Shown here in pieces: positions 1-12,700 of a DNA stretch of 64,000 bases. The DNA is from Gymnopus androsaceus JB14 (lineage: Eukaryota; Basidiomycota; Agaricomycetes; Agaricales; Omphalotaceae): contig ML769559.1 in the NCBI GenBank assembly GCA_009733575.1, positions 62,001-126,000 on the forward strand, read 5' to 3'. The notes beneath the pieces were generated by a model. It worked only from the letters and a program-made list of their open reading frames with translations. It had not been told where the DNA came from and did not search any database. The translations under genes were made by a program, and so were the position numbers. How positions within the stretch are numbered: the first letter of the stretch is position 1; the number at the start of each line of letters is the position of its first letter.

Positions 1-2274
1 AGAGCATCTGGTAACGGCGAAAGCCATCTTTCCGGCTTCCACTCATTCGCGTCTAGAAGTTCATATTAAGGTCGAATGACTTATCCTAGAGAAACATAAT
101 GCACTTACCTTCGCCCCATAATTCAGGATTTCTATTTGCGTTGAGAATGGACACTAAGATGATAGTACCGCGAGGAATATCTATCTCATGCATTTCAGTA
201 CCGTCGAGGCCAGCGATTGGCTTCGAGAGAGGTATCACGGCATCTTGTCGCGCGCTAAAACAGGAAGGTAAACATCCTTGTTGTGATAACATCGGAAAAT
301 AATGAAAATGCGGCTTACATGCGATGTACAAATGATCCTGGGGGATACCTTTGAAAGTGGTAACATTCAATGAAATTATATGAAGAATATGACTTACAGA
401 CGAAGGGTCTCGCGACATACGGCGTCGAGATACGGCAGAGCGACCAGCTCGTCATGAGAAAAGTCTTGACCATCTTTCTGACGCTTTGCTTCGATGATTT
501 CTTGTCGGAGTTTTTTCTGCACTTTGGGATGTTTGGAAAGGAGATGAAGCAAGCGTGCCATAGCACTCTATAAAATTATGTGAATTTGTGCCAATCAGTT
601 TCAGTTTCACCTACATACCGAGGTCGTGTCCATTGCCGCGAAAGTTAGAGAGCTAATGATAATTTAATATTGCGTCCAACGGGGCAATAGAAGACCAAAC
701 ACCTCATCTAGTGGGAGAAAAATAATCTAAGAGCACCGTCACTGTGACAATAACTACTAACCTGAGCGAGAAGTTCGCTGTCCTCCAATCGATCTTCGTC
801 TGAAGCTTTCATGTTTTCTTTCACTGTGATTACTGTGAGAGAGGTGTTCATGGCGTTTGAAGAATTTCTCACTGAGAATGCTAATTAGGTCTTTGCCACT
901 TCCAATCTGCTGGGCAACTGCCTCATCGCCTTTCTCCAGTGCAAGCTTCTTGCTCTCAAAGATTTCTCCCGCCACGCTGTACATATAGTCGGCCATGTCA
1001 CGAAGATGGTGGGCATCCTTCCAAGGTAACAAATCCAGCATACAACGACGAAAGCTTGCAGGGCCAATTCTTGAAACAGATGGAAGTACATTCATGATCC
1101 AAAATTGCATGCGCATCATGGCAGGACTAGAAAGTGCTATCAGCGTTAAAACGAGAGTAGAAATCCAACACGTACAACAACTCTTTCATCATTCTACTGT
1201 AGGGGTGAGCTGACTCTTCGCTGGTTAGAGGATCGAATGAGTATCCTAAGCCTGCCTGTCCGATCAACTATAAAGCAGCACGGCTCATCCAGGAAAGAAT
1301 GTCAACCTAGGAACATAAGCTACAATCACTGCATCGAACGAAGCATACGGACTTCTTGGATCTGCGGACCACTTTGCAATCGAATCCTGAGTGCATGTTC
1401 CAACTAGGCGTTCATTGAAGATAAATGAGCGGGTCACAGCTCAAAAATTGTTTCACCTTGTGGGAAACCTCAAAGAACATCGGAACTGCATAGATAAATC
1501 GTTAGAACTGGGAGAACTAGCTTTTCTGCGTACCCATATCACGCATGTGAGCGGCTGAGAAGACGGGGTTGAGCATTTTTCGTTGTTTGCGATGGTGCTG
1601 TCCTGGTCAAGAGCTTTCAGCAATGTAGGTCGGGATGAAGTTTTCCGACGAACCTAGAGTTCCCAGCAGCCCATTTCCAAATACTAGGAGGTTGCTCCTA
1701 AAAATATTATTAGATTTAGCCCATGAATTATCCACAACACGGACGCTATAAACCCATCATTTTCCTCAAATACGTCCTCATTCTGTGGCAGGTTAAAATA
1801 TCGTTGAAACGCTCAACACACTGCCCACCTACCGTTACGAGTACAGTGCGCATTGCTTTGGGATCAAATATGTAGAGTCCGTTGGCCTAGTCGAGGTAAG
1901 TTTCACTTTTCATTGGGAAAATGATGTTTCTTACTCCAAACGGGCCATGAAAGCGTACTACAGAACCATCTAAGAAGTGATGTTAATGTCGGGAAAATAT
2001 TGTCCTAGAGATCGTGAGATCTCACATGTTTCGGCGATGAACTCATGGAACTTCCAAGCATTCGGATTGAATAGTTGTAGAAAGTTACCTGTTAAGAACA
2101 TTTAGATTACTTGGCTGGAATTTTGCAAGCATCATGCCTTACCGGCGAGCCATGACGGAGACACAGGACCAGGGAGGTTATCCAAGCCTGACTTCTTGCG
2201 CGAAAACCGACGCAGCAGGACAAGGAGGAGAGCTGCGGCAGCCCTAGTTTCCAGTTGAAAAAGGTAGTAATCAT
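1..2274 (-). CDS. Cytochrome P450 (copy 1, partial at left edge)
   Basis: A membrane-anchored haem-thiolate monooxygenase, read on the minus strand. The N-terminal proline-rich hinge GLDNLPGPVSPSW, the block around FWIMNVLP...KDAHHLRDMADYMYSVAGEIFESKKLALEKGDEA, the I-helix region FAAMDTTS and the block after the K helix (ARQDAVIPLSKPIAGLDGTEMHEI) match the two paralogues at 17.1 and 28.6 kb exon for exon. The haem-binding cysteine region lies beyond the left edge, so the gene is incomplete here. The ATG at 2274 (MITTFFNW...) is out of frame with the hydrophobic stretch and the hinge: aligned to the paralogues the first exon is one base short, so there is a frameshift around 2240-2260. It may be a pseudogene or a sequencing error. 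A 5-nt micro-exon (703-707) is conserved with the other copies. The substrate cannot be told from sequence; the P450 family number was not resolved. Confidence 0.85.
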
Positions 2275-3661
2275 TGCGAGCAGGGGGAGATAATTTACAG
2301 AACACGATGCTGCTAGTTTTTATCCCTTCCTTCTTTGGTACGACAGATAACGCCACATGACCTGAGCCCCTGTTAGATTGTACGAATAGAAAGATCAAAA
2401 CCGCTATTAATGCGCGCAAGGAATGTCATGAGAGTATAGGATATTTATGAGTCATTGGATGACAGTGGAGAGGCGAAAGGGCCGGGGTCGTTTGGACCAC
2501 TGATCGTCGAGAAGAATAACGGTTGGCACACCGGAGAATGGCCATTATGACTGGGACATACGTGTCTCTATAGTCAATATGTGTGGTGGGCGCAAACTAC
2601 GAACGATTGCAAAAAACGAAGTCTGCGGCGCCTCTCCAGCTGTAATATATTAACGCCAATAGAGCGTATCAGCAAAGCGAGGAGCAATTCAAAATTTTCT
2701 TTCGCAGATTTCTTTCGCGGACCTGCTAATCAAATAAGTGGTTTCCGAACATAGATTTCTTCGGACACCTTTTTTAGAGGGTGATTTCCCATTAGGTGCT
2801 TGAACTGGAATGAATAGAGCAGAGTTAGGAAGTTACAGACAGATGTTTTATGCTGTTCTGACCGATAAACTGTAATGCGCGATGCGTCTTTTCAAAGCAA
2901 ACACAACAGTTATTGTTGGAGAGACGCACAAGTTGTCATGTTTCATTGGCAGAGTGAATCCTCAGCTGGGAGAAATAGGTCTAGTCGTTATTCCATTTGT
3001 CACGAGATGCTAAAAGAGGAAAAATTCAGTATCGAGTCGCGATCTGCATTAAAGGCCCAGGAAACGCACCAAGTGTCTAATCAGCAGGCTTCAACATTTT
3101 ATCTCCACCTAAAACATCGACTAGCATCTTTTCATTTGAGTTTCGTATGCGAAGTCATCGATAGATTGACAAAGTTTTGAGCTGAGGCGCGGCCAAAGAG
3201 AGATGCGAATCCATATGCTGCTTCGTTAGGAAGCGAACAGCCGAACCTTCCAAGGTTCTACTCCGCGTAGGGCAAGAGTTGCGAGCGCATTATTGTATCC
3301 TGTTCTAGAGGAGATGATAATAAGGTTTGCACGCAACAGTTGGCAGAAGCTGGCGAGAGTCGAAGAAATGCATGTAACAGATGTGCATGTGACTGGTCAA
3401 AGCTGGTTAGTACGATACTCCACGTAGCAATAGCGCTGGAAGAAACTCATTATCGCTATGGACTAGGGTGCAATGATAAATTACTGGAAAACAGAACAGA
3501 AAAAAAGATTGCAAATGAGAATGCAGTACTGTACAGAGCGTGAATGTGCAAATAGAATGTACTGTGTATATCATAAAAAGCATTATTAGTACCGTAAAAA
3601 TACAAACCAAAAATCATCCCTGCCGAGCCTCATCGTCATGAATCAGACGGTGCTGCAGCGC
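2275..3661. other. Intergenic, no gene seen
   Basis: The upstream region of the leftmost P450 and the downstream side of the Ost-alpha-type gene. Short open frames occur (for example 2875-3180) but none has recognisable composition, domain content or splice-supported extension. Confidence 0.5.
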
Positions 3662-6113
3662 TCAAGCCCAAGGATTATCATCATCCAGCTCAAATCTCGG
3701 TCGTGCATACGCCGGTGGTGTAGTCGCCCGTGTAACAACAACATCTTCATGCCCTCGGTCAACACCTGTGAGAATTTCCCGATCGGGAACCACCTCAGCC
3801 TCCAGCTCGGCATGAGTTCCGTCTACATGGTTCGACAGCATCGTCAACAGCTTCGCCCTCATCCTCGATTCTTTCAGCGATTTCCTCCCCAGCTTCTACT
3901 CGTGCTCGTTCCTCACCCTCACCCTCTACCTCTACGTTGATCTCACCCTTCTGCTCCGGTCGACCCTGCTCATCCCGAGCAACAAATCCTCGCCGATAGA
4001 CTTTGCGCAGTGCACTCCCTTCGTGTTGGGAGTCACCATCGTCCTTTTCGACTACCAAGTCGACAGCGTCTGGAGGGAGGGGAGGAGAGCGGGGATTATT
4101 GGTATTGGTTGAATTGGCTCGGGACAAGGGGTTGGGTGGACTCCGTACTGGTAATCTATTGGATCCAGGACTTCCCGCAGGGGTAGACCCAGAAGACGAT
4201 CCTGATGCTCCCGGAGTACCAGGCCCAGCGCGTCTCGTTTCGACTCTAGCCCGTATATGTGGAGATTGAGACTGAGACTGAGAAGCCCGAGGACTTGAAG
4301 AAATCGGAGTTGACCCCCGCTTCGTCCACTGCATCTTGACAGCATCTGGTACTCTGCGTTCTTCCCTCTCCAATTCCATATCAATCACTCTCTCCTCTCG
4401 ATCTTGAGCATATGATCCACGGTTCGAAGTACTCCCAACAGCACCATATCCACCTTGTCCTAATGCGCCCTTGGACCCCCGAATGGGCGAAAACCACGCC
4501 CCACGCTCATCTCTCAGTATTCTCTCCTCCTCATCCCAAATCACCGCTCGTGCAGATTCCGTACTGGCATCGATACACGGGTAGTTGTAATCCCCGAAAA
4601 GGTACCTCTTGGAATGCTTGAACAGCTCTTCATCGTCCTCGTCAAGATCACCAAATGGCAACTCGAACCCATCTTCAACGCCTACGCGGGAAGCAGACCA
4701 TATATCGACGAGCTCATCACTGTCGTCTATCATATCCGGAGCTAGATGAACCACATCCTCCTCGTCTCTCTGTAAGAGCGGAGCATGCACTTCCTCTCCT
4801 TGATCCGTCCCAACAACCTTCTTCACAACCCTATTAACCCCGCGCTCGATTCTTCCCGGAGGCTCACCAGCCGCAAACGTCGGTAACCAATATTTCCTCT
4901 TCCCACCCTTGCTATACCTCAACCCTGCTCGAATCCTCCTCTCCCTCCCAAGACCCTGGTGCATGAACCCATCCGAAGGCTCAAATTCACGATAATCCAT
5001 CCCTTCACCTCGCAAAGTCGTTTTGGTGTCCTCCACAACGTCTTTGACGCCAAATGCATCCTTGAAAGCGTAGGATATCGGCATGCGTCCTATATAAGCC
5101 TTGTCGCGGTCGATAAAGTCTGTATGTGAAAACGCGAATAGATGTGCGATGGCAAAAAAGGGCATCTCGACGCATACTAGGGTATCGGTGAGACCCAAGG
5201 AGATACTCTCCGTGTCTGTGTATGGACCGAGGTGTCGTATTACGCCTGCAGCAACGATGATGGAGATGGCGATGGATTGCCAGAAAGAAAAGAAGAGTAT
5301 TCCTTTGACGCAAAGGAATTTAGGCATCGGGCGGAATGGTTTCAAGTCGTCATTGACGCAGAGCCAGAACATTGCGAGACAGTAGAGGCTTAGACAGATG
5401 CTAACGTTGTAAACGATGCTGACGTAGAGATAGCCAGATTTGGCTCGGAAGTCACCCTCGTTGAATTTTCCGCAGGCTTTGAGGATCATGGTGACGACTG
5501 CGAGGATGGGTTTTACTTGGACGTATTCTGTAGCACCATAGGTTAGATTATATACAAAGGATAGGAAGAAAACGAACGTAGGATTCCGCGCTTGAGAAAG
5601 AGAAAAGTATACGGGTCGCTGACGTCGATTTCTCGTTTGAACAAATTGACAGGAAATGGAGGCGCTTTGGGCGGTCGTCCATGGAGAAGAATTAATAATG
5701 AGCGTTCTCCTCCGAGATAAGATAATAAGAGGACGAAAAAGCAGTATATGACGAAGGCCTGTTCATTGATGAATGTTGGAAGAAATGATACAGCAAGAAG
5801 CAAGACTCACTTCGTATATATCCCTAACAGCGTCAATGAAAAATGCGGCTTCGAGAGAGAACAGCGAAACGAAGGAAGATATTGCGTAGATAGGAACCAT
5901 GACCATGATTCTTACGACCATCCTAAGTAATTCCGATGAGCACTTCTTCTTGAAATCGATAAAACATTCGTACCGTTGCAAATATGGTTTCCTGTAATTT
6001 TTAAGCTGCAAAAAGATACTGGTAGCCGATATCACCACCGCGACAAAGGTTGAAAGGCCCGCTAAGACCAACACTGCGGTGGGTAACCTGGATCCTGCAC
6101 CATCTCCCCACAT
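3662..6113 (-). CDS. Ost-alpha/TMEM184-family multi-pass membrane protein
   Basis: Family PF03619 (organic solute transporter alpha / TMEM184; DUF300 in fungi), multi-pass membrane proteins. Minus-strand exons run from the ATG at 6113 (MWGDGAGSRLPTAVLVLAGL, first membrane segment) through VRIMVMVPIYAISSF, FVIYCFFVLLLSYLGGERSLL, then the long exon from 5489 with YLYVSIVYNVSICLSLYCL, FFSFWQSIAISIIVAAGVI and VEMPFFAIAHLFAFSH. That gives about seven hydrophobic helices in the usual family order, followed by a long acidic, Ser/Pro-rich cytosolic tail typical of the fungal members. The frame stops at 3795, but the next frame continues as TGVDRGHEDVVVTR...PPAYARPRFELDDDNPW to a stop at 3662. This looks like the true C terminus reached after a one-base slip near 3820. 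The transported substrate is unknown. It lies outside the likely terpenoid cluster. Confidence 0.85.
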
Positions 6114-6689
6114 TGCTTGCTGAAAGATGGTTGAAGAAGAAGAGAGTGATCATAAGCGCCGCGCACTGCGCAGACGATGAGTCGATGACGACACGAAGGT
6201 ATTAGACGCCCAACTTTAGACAAGTCTCTGCAAATGCCTCTTCGACCTCTTCCTTGATTGCATCCATTGGACGTTATACTAATCCGGCAACACTCCATGT
6301 CGACGGCGCAAGCGCGATGATCTCCTCATCGAGTCGCGAGATTAAAATAACTAAGGTAGCTAAGTATCACGAGGGAAAACAACGAGAAATGTTTAGAGAC
6401 TGGCTGGACTCATTCACAGCGCTTCGGGCCGGCGTGCTACTGAGGACTAATCATCGAGTGATTTGCTCTACATACACTACATTGTGTCTATCTATCGTCG
6501 TCTAGGGTAGCTTCGTACTCTATACAAGTCACTCAGAACCGTCTCTTGTCTCTTCTCCTGGCAGGTAGGCAGGACGCTGTCAGCCGTGGTGAGTTGTGTA
6601 ATGGTTACCCATCTTGATAATTGATCAGCACATTGACAAAGTCGGTACCGAGTAATAAAAACACCTTTGCCCAACGCCAATGCCAACAA
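6114..6689. other. Intergenic, no gene seen
   Basis: Upstream of the Ost-alpha-type gene and downstream of the PARP-like pseudogene. Only short unsupported open frames are present. Confidence 0.5.
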
Positions 6690-7690
6690 CTAACTTTTGT
6701 ACATAACGAGGAAAGATGGTCGGATAGCGTCGTTGGTGTATACAACCAATTCATCGTAATTCAAGTCTCCAGCCAGACTCGGTTCTCCAATTACCTGTAA
6801 AGATTTGGGTTAGTTTTCATAAGGCAAAGGGCCAGAACATACCGAATCGTAGCCCGAAGGAGGTTCCGTGAGATCTTCGTCATTGTAGAATTTCTTGTAT
6901 CCCTTCCCAACTACGACATTGTTCAACAACATCGCTTTGAGCCAGGAGGTTTGGAGATTACGTGAGTAGTCATTTGCCCTATTCGAAGCATTTTACAAAT
7001 CCTAGGTCAAATTTATTGAGAAGCCCTACTTGGATGATGTCGACGTTGTATAAATTCCTCTACCAAACCTAGATACCTGGTAAGTAATCGAAAATACCAT
7101 TGAGGTCGTAGAAAATAAACCATACCTTCCCCAGTTCATCCCAAAGTGGCTCAAATCAAACGATGTCCGTATAATGGAACATAGCGAGCAAGTTTCAGAG
7201 TCGCAGAACTCCGTTTGTCCATAGTTACCGAAGAAGGCACTCGCGATTCGTACCATGCTATCGTCGTTTTTGGTTCCCTCCACGCAGCCCAGTGGATGCT
7301 TCAACGGCATCTTTGTATTCATTGTATACTGCTCGAGGTGATTTCGGAGAGACTATCTTGTATATATGCTCTACTGAAGGACATGTCGTTTTATGTCGCC
7401 AAGAAGCCTCGAATTGATCTGCAACTAACAGACATTTAGGAAGGGAATTAAGCAGTTCGCTCCTATCGTACTGTTTTTAAATGTCACATGTTCCGCAGGT
7501 ACTTCCAGTAACATTGGTCCGTACACTTCTGCATCAGCTGCGTACTCTGCAAGCCTGTGATAGCATAGAAATCAAGTCAAGCGATAATGTGGTTGGAAGC
7601 TTGACCTACGTCTTGTGGTATGGCGAGCAGAAGCCTCCATATATTCTTTTCTGGACCGAACAATGAGGATCTTGACAGTACGGGTTTGTC
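6690..7690 (-). pseudogene. PARP-catalytic-fold protein, broken
   Basis: Minus-strand exons spell a fungal PARP-like domain. They read, in order: EVYGPMLLEVP; the exon from 7418, FEASWRHKTTCPSVEHIYKI followed by VYNEYKDAVEASTGLRGGNQKRR; then HGT (the PARP-type histidine motif); then C-x2-C with IIRTSFDLSHFG; then RFGRGIYTTSTSSK (the tyrosine-containing motif); then NDYSRNLQTSWLKAMLLNNVV; ending DELVVYTNDAIRPSFLVMYKS and a stop at 6690-6692. The family normally has a tryptophan between QKRR and HGT; here the codon is TAG. A few codons later the frame shifts by one base (RECLL into GNYGQTEFC). Two independent lesions in the catalytic core argue for a true pseudogene. The 5' end was not determined. 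Confidence 0.6.
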
Positions 7691-8026
7691 TCTGGAAAGT
7701 TTACTTAGCTTTCGATTTTTTTGACAAAGTCGGCGCAGCTATAATACGGATCTACCTATTTCATCGTCCTCAGTGATACGACCTTGTGTGCATCCCATGA
7801 TGATGCTCAATAGTCTGTGGGCGCCCTGGATGAGGTTGGAAAAGTGGTCCGGGAAAGATAGTCAGTTGAAGACCAAAGTCGAGGTTGTATCTAGTGAGTC
7901 TGAGTACTTATAGCCACCCGGATGGGCAGGGAGGCGGAATGCAAAGGTAAATGTTCGTATCCAAAACACAAAGGGCAAGGGGCATTCGGTATTCAGACGA
8001 TCCCAATTAGTATATAGTCAGTACAG

Positions 8027-8136
8027 TGACCTTGTTTATCTTTGCTTATTTGGACCTACCGGCAGTGTAGATCATTCGCGCCACTTGTAAACTTCAATTG
8101 GGCAGAGCTGCCGGTGGATCCAAATAAACAAGGTCA
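8027..8136. repeat. Short inverted-repeat (MITE-like) element
   Basis: The left arm begins TGACCTTGTTTAT and continues to ATTTGGACCTACCGGCAG. The right arm is its imperfect reverse complement (CTGCCGGTGGATCCAAATAAACAAGGTCA). About 110 bp in total with a short loop; no coding potential. No target-site duplication was identified. Confidence 0.6.
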
Positions 8137-8370
8137 TCAGAATACTACATACTGACCTATAGCTAACGATTAATATGCAGCGCACTGTGAGTAGTATAGT
8201 TGAATTAATGAATTAAGAATCAATGTGCCTCCTGGATAAATCGGCCGCTGAATTAGAATCTGAGCAACTTTCACGTAGAAGAAACACGAGTATCCACTAT
8301 CTGGGTAAATCTACAGTCGACGCGGATGTCAACCGCATAACAACCATAACCTAATAACCTTACAGCTGTT

Positions 8371-8815
8371 TTACAGCTGTTTTAAAAAACCTAGGCCAGA
8401 AAAGACGAAGTTCAAGCTGATGGCCGACAAATGCCGAGCCACATCACCAGTTCAGCTACCGTACGTCGAGCGTTGTCTTCTCTCATAAGATGATCAACGG
8501 TTTGGACCTACAAGGCACCTGCGTTGGCAAGAGGAGTGAACAACTGGGGGCAATACTCTAGTAACATTGCAGCAACAAGCTAAGTATGCAGAGTTTCTGT
8601 ATTGAGATGACGGGAACCCAGTGAAACCATCATCATCTTCCCTAATGATCCAAGACTCGAGGCAGAAACAGGGTGTAAATACTAGACAAGCCCTTCCCTG
8701 CGTGTTCTATAATTTCCAAATCCTGGGCGCTTCAATAAAGCGCCCAGCTTCGGCGAGTACGGCCATCAGCTGAAGTTTGTGTTGTTGTGGCCTAGGTTTT
8801 TTAAAACAGCTGTAA
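8371..8815. repeat. Terminal-inverted-repeat element, about 445 bp
   Basis: The left end reads TTACAGCTGTTTTAAAAAAC followed by CTAGGCCA; the right end is its reverse complement ending TGTAA. Inside both arms GCTGATGGCC recurs in inverted orientation. Weaker inverted similarity continues outwards (GGTAAATCT near 8304 and its complement near 8893), so the whole foldback may span about 8285-8906. It contains no transposase frame, suggesting a non-autonomous element. Confidence 0.6.
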
Positions 8816-9792
8816 ACGATAGCTCTTGCTATGCAACGCTGTGGCTAGCTCTTGTTATGGCTCGTAGAAAGCTACGTCCGCGCTAACCACAGATTTACCA
8901 AGATACTTTAACTTACTATGGACGAGTCGTTCCAGGTGTTTGGGCTATACTCAGACTTAAATATCAACCGCACTCGAGTTTGCACTCCAACCGACCATCT
9001 GTTCACTTTCCCAACCTCATCCAGGCTATCAGACATAGTTCAGCATCATGGCTGCTTTTCCATATTACAAGTGGCTCTTCAGACTCTGTACCGGGGCTAC
9101 ACAGCACCATGGATTTACTAATGCCAATGTTGCAAACTTGATTTGGCGCTTATAATCGGCCTGGGATTATGATCCGATTAGAATTGACTCATAATCAGCT
9201 TACAATTCGATTATCACCTAATTATCATGCGTATAAACTAGCGCTTAATAATACCAGTAGCTTCCGTTCACGTTCACGTTCAGCGCTGGTTCAACGTTCG
9301 ACTTTGCCTGTCGTTTCAATACATTATCTTTCGATATCTATCCTTCATGCCTCTGCAACAAACTGTTTGAGTCGCGTGGCTTCCAAACACATTGCAAATT
9401 AGACAAAGACAATTGCTGCCTTAGGCAACTCCAAGGCAACTCTCTTGCAATCAATGGTCATTTTTCGAGCGCGCCGCTGAACGAATATGTAAGGAATGTT
9501 CTTTCTTCGTCCACGTTCATTCCATCTGTTCAAATCCTTCCCGACACCATGATTATCTCTTTCTTTCACCCCCTCGTGACGGATTTGGCTTGATCGCGAC
9601 TCAAACTTTTTGCTGCCCAGATTCAAGCTTACTGACTCGATTCGATTCAGTTCACAGGGAAGAAAGAAAAAGTTTGTTTTTTCATTCGGATTCGAAAGAT
9701 CGGAAGAGGGTCTAGGAAGCTAGAAGATAAGAGAGAAGAAGGCAGGAAGAATTGAGACTTCGTTTACCGAGTTGGACGAATATATTCGTTTC

Positions 9793-12700
9793 ATGGCCAT
9801 GTCTTCCAGTGAGTCTCTCATCTCATACACTCCAATCACTTGACTAAACTGTTCATTTGGTAGACCTTTCTGATCCCAAAACCAATGTCAGTATTCCATT
9901 ATCTCGGATTAGGATCATGAAGGATGTCAAGACATGGCTATCCAACTTGCTCTCCTTCTTCCTCTTCCAACTCGTACTTCCGCCGCTCCAGGCTCGAAGT
10001 CAAACTTTCACAGCATCCCAACCACTCTCCTGAATCGATTAATGAGGTCCGATTGATATCTGCACTTTTTTAAATGTTACAACTAATGTTTTTCTTCTTG
10101 TTTTTCCAGGAAGAAGTCTCTAAACAAATCAGTCAACTATCTAAAGATACCCCAGATTTGAGGTCCGACTCTAGGATATTCATGCCTCATGATTCCCAGT
10201 CACTGGCTGAGGAACATTGTCGTCATCATCATTGAGAGCAAGATCATCATCATCACCGTGAGAGGGACCACCATGAATCAAAAAGCAGGCGAAAAGGTGA
10301 ACATGTCGACTCGCTTCTGCCGCAGCAAAGGGAAAGGAAAGCACGAGTGTCAGAGAACGAGAGAAACGGGCTGAGAGAGAGATTATTCCGGTGAAAGCAA
10401 CGTCAAGCAGGGTATGTTGCCCTCATCGGATACTTAGACAAAGCTAACTTGTTATCTGCAGAGCAAGAAGACCAAAACGGAAATCGCTCACTCTACTGCT
10501 GCCTCGGCATCCGCTGTCGCATCTTCATCCCGAATGCATGCCCCAATCCCTACCGCTGCCGCACTTCCCCACCCCGCTGCCCAACTCACGATTGACCCTT
10601 CACACTTTTTCGACCACGTAAAACGAGCACTGGACTCTCGCAAAACTTACAACGAATTCCTCAAGGTGGTGAACCTCTTCACACAGGGGTACATCAATAC
10701 TGCTCGGTTGGTCAAAGAGTCGAGAAACTTTTTGGTCGGAGATGGAGAGTTGATGAGAGGATGGAAAGAAATATTAGGGTGGGATGGCAGGAGGGAAGAG
10801 GCGGAAGGCTTGGGGCAAGCAGACGGTTGGACTCGACCTGTAGTGGTCGATGGAGTTGTCGAAAGACCCGTATCAATGATGCCGGGTAAGGTAGACCTGA
10901 GCGCTCGTTATGGAAGCTATCGAAAGCTTCCCGAGAGCGTAAGTCGTTGTGTTATTTCCTGATATGTTGTACTCAACCTAGGGCTTTCTCACAGGAAATC
11001 AATGTTACCTGTTCAGGTCGAGATTCAATGTGTTGCGACGTTCTCAACGACGAATGGGTCTCTCATCCTACCTGGACACTTAATTCTTCCTCCTACATCT
11101 CCGTCTCAAGTAGTTCCTCAGGCGGAAATGTCGCTTACCCCGATCCCTTTGACAATCCGACATTATTCTGGTCGGTGTCCAGGAAAAACGTATACGAGGA
11201 GGCATTACATCGGTCAGAGGAGGAAAGACATGAATACGACTTCCATATCGAAGCCATCTCCCGTACAATCACCATTCTTGAGCCCATCAATAACAAAATA
11301 CAGCAGCTAGCTCCTGAGGAGCACGGTAGCTTCCGACTCAAACCCAACTTGGGCGGAAACGCTAAAGCTATACTCAGCGGGTCATACGGAAAATCTACGT
11401 GCGAGAGGTAGGCGCAGAGGTCCTTGTTTGCATGCAAGAAAGTCCCACGCATGCCATTCCGGTAGTCCTATCATGGCTAAAACAGAAGGAGGAGGAATGG
11501 AAACGAGCACAGAGAGAGTGGAACAAATTCTGGCGAGAGGTTGATGCGCGGAACTACGCCAAGTCACTGGATCACCAGAGCGTCAACTTAAAAGCTGTAG
11601 ACAAGAAAGTGCTAACGACAAAAGCGTTTGTGAACGAAATCAAAGCAGCGAGGGAGGAGCAGATGGCTTCTCGAGCTTCACTCATCAATCCCTTGTTTGC
11701 ACGAACGCGGCCTCGTCATCAGCTTGAAATCGCTTTCGATGATCTTGGTGTTCTCCAGGATTCACTCAAGCTCGTCTTTTCTTTCCTGGATCGGACCCAA
11801 GGGCAAATTACCTGGAACGAACAAAGAAGGATAGAAGCATTCCTGCGAGGCTGGATACCGTTGGTCTTTATGATTGATGCTGGTGCATTCAATGCAGCCT
11901 TTGCCGTGGTGCAGGAGCTGAGTGGTGCTGAAGGAGAACTGGACGTGGAGGGATTAGGTCTCCTCGATGTCGAGGCACCAGTTACATTGAGTTCGCGTTC
12001 AGGAGGAGGCAGTAGAAGCAAAAAAGGCGGCAGTACGGGGTCTGGTGTCTCGGGCGGAGATCTGAGGAGGAAGTTATTGAAAAGCGAGCAGGCCAAATCG
12101 GGAAGGAAAACTAGGGCAGGCGTTATTCAGTCTTCGCCGTCGGTTTCGAGATTTGCTTCACCAACCCCTACTTCTGGCGAACAAATCTCCAAGATAGTAC
12201 CAAAGACTGCCAGGAAGCAGGCGACTTTCTTCACAAATACAACGTTATATGTACTACTGAGGCTGGTTGGGGTGAGTAGGCATTCATCATCATTTTTTTT
12301 TCATTGACTTACGTTTTGAAATAGGTTCTGTACTCCCGCTTGACGCTGTTCAAGACCATTGCTACGCAGCTGTCTCAAGAATCTCCACAATCCCAGTCTG
12401 AATCTCCGTCTTCCTCTCATGATGCACCAGCTCAGCAGTTTACATCTTTCGGCCCTTCATCTTCAAAGATATCCAATATCCGCACTCGTGAAGAGTCAGT
12501 CACATCCGTCAAAGATGTCAACATGGATTCTACAACCTTTTCAGCACCATTCAACACTCAGCAGGCAGCTGAAGAATCAGAAGAAGTGCGCACGACAAAG
12601 GAAAGCGAGCATGAACGCAAGGCCGCCGCAGTACATATATATATATATATTCTGCTTCAAAGCTGTGAGAGGCTGTTTGACAACGAGATTGAACAAATCG

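Larger units (their letters stand above)
7691..9792. other. Intergenic with foldback repeats
   Basis: No coding sequence recognised. It contains two inverted-repeat elements (listed separately) and, at about 9140-9260, A+T-rich sequence with repeated ATAATC/GATTAT motifs resembling the tract at 14.2 kb. Confidence 0.45.

Noticed and set aside
2875..3180. Open frame of 101 residues upstream of the left P450
   Set aside because: No domain, no splice-supported extension, composition not convincing.
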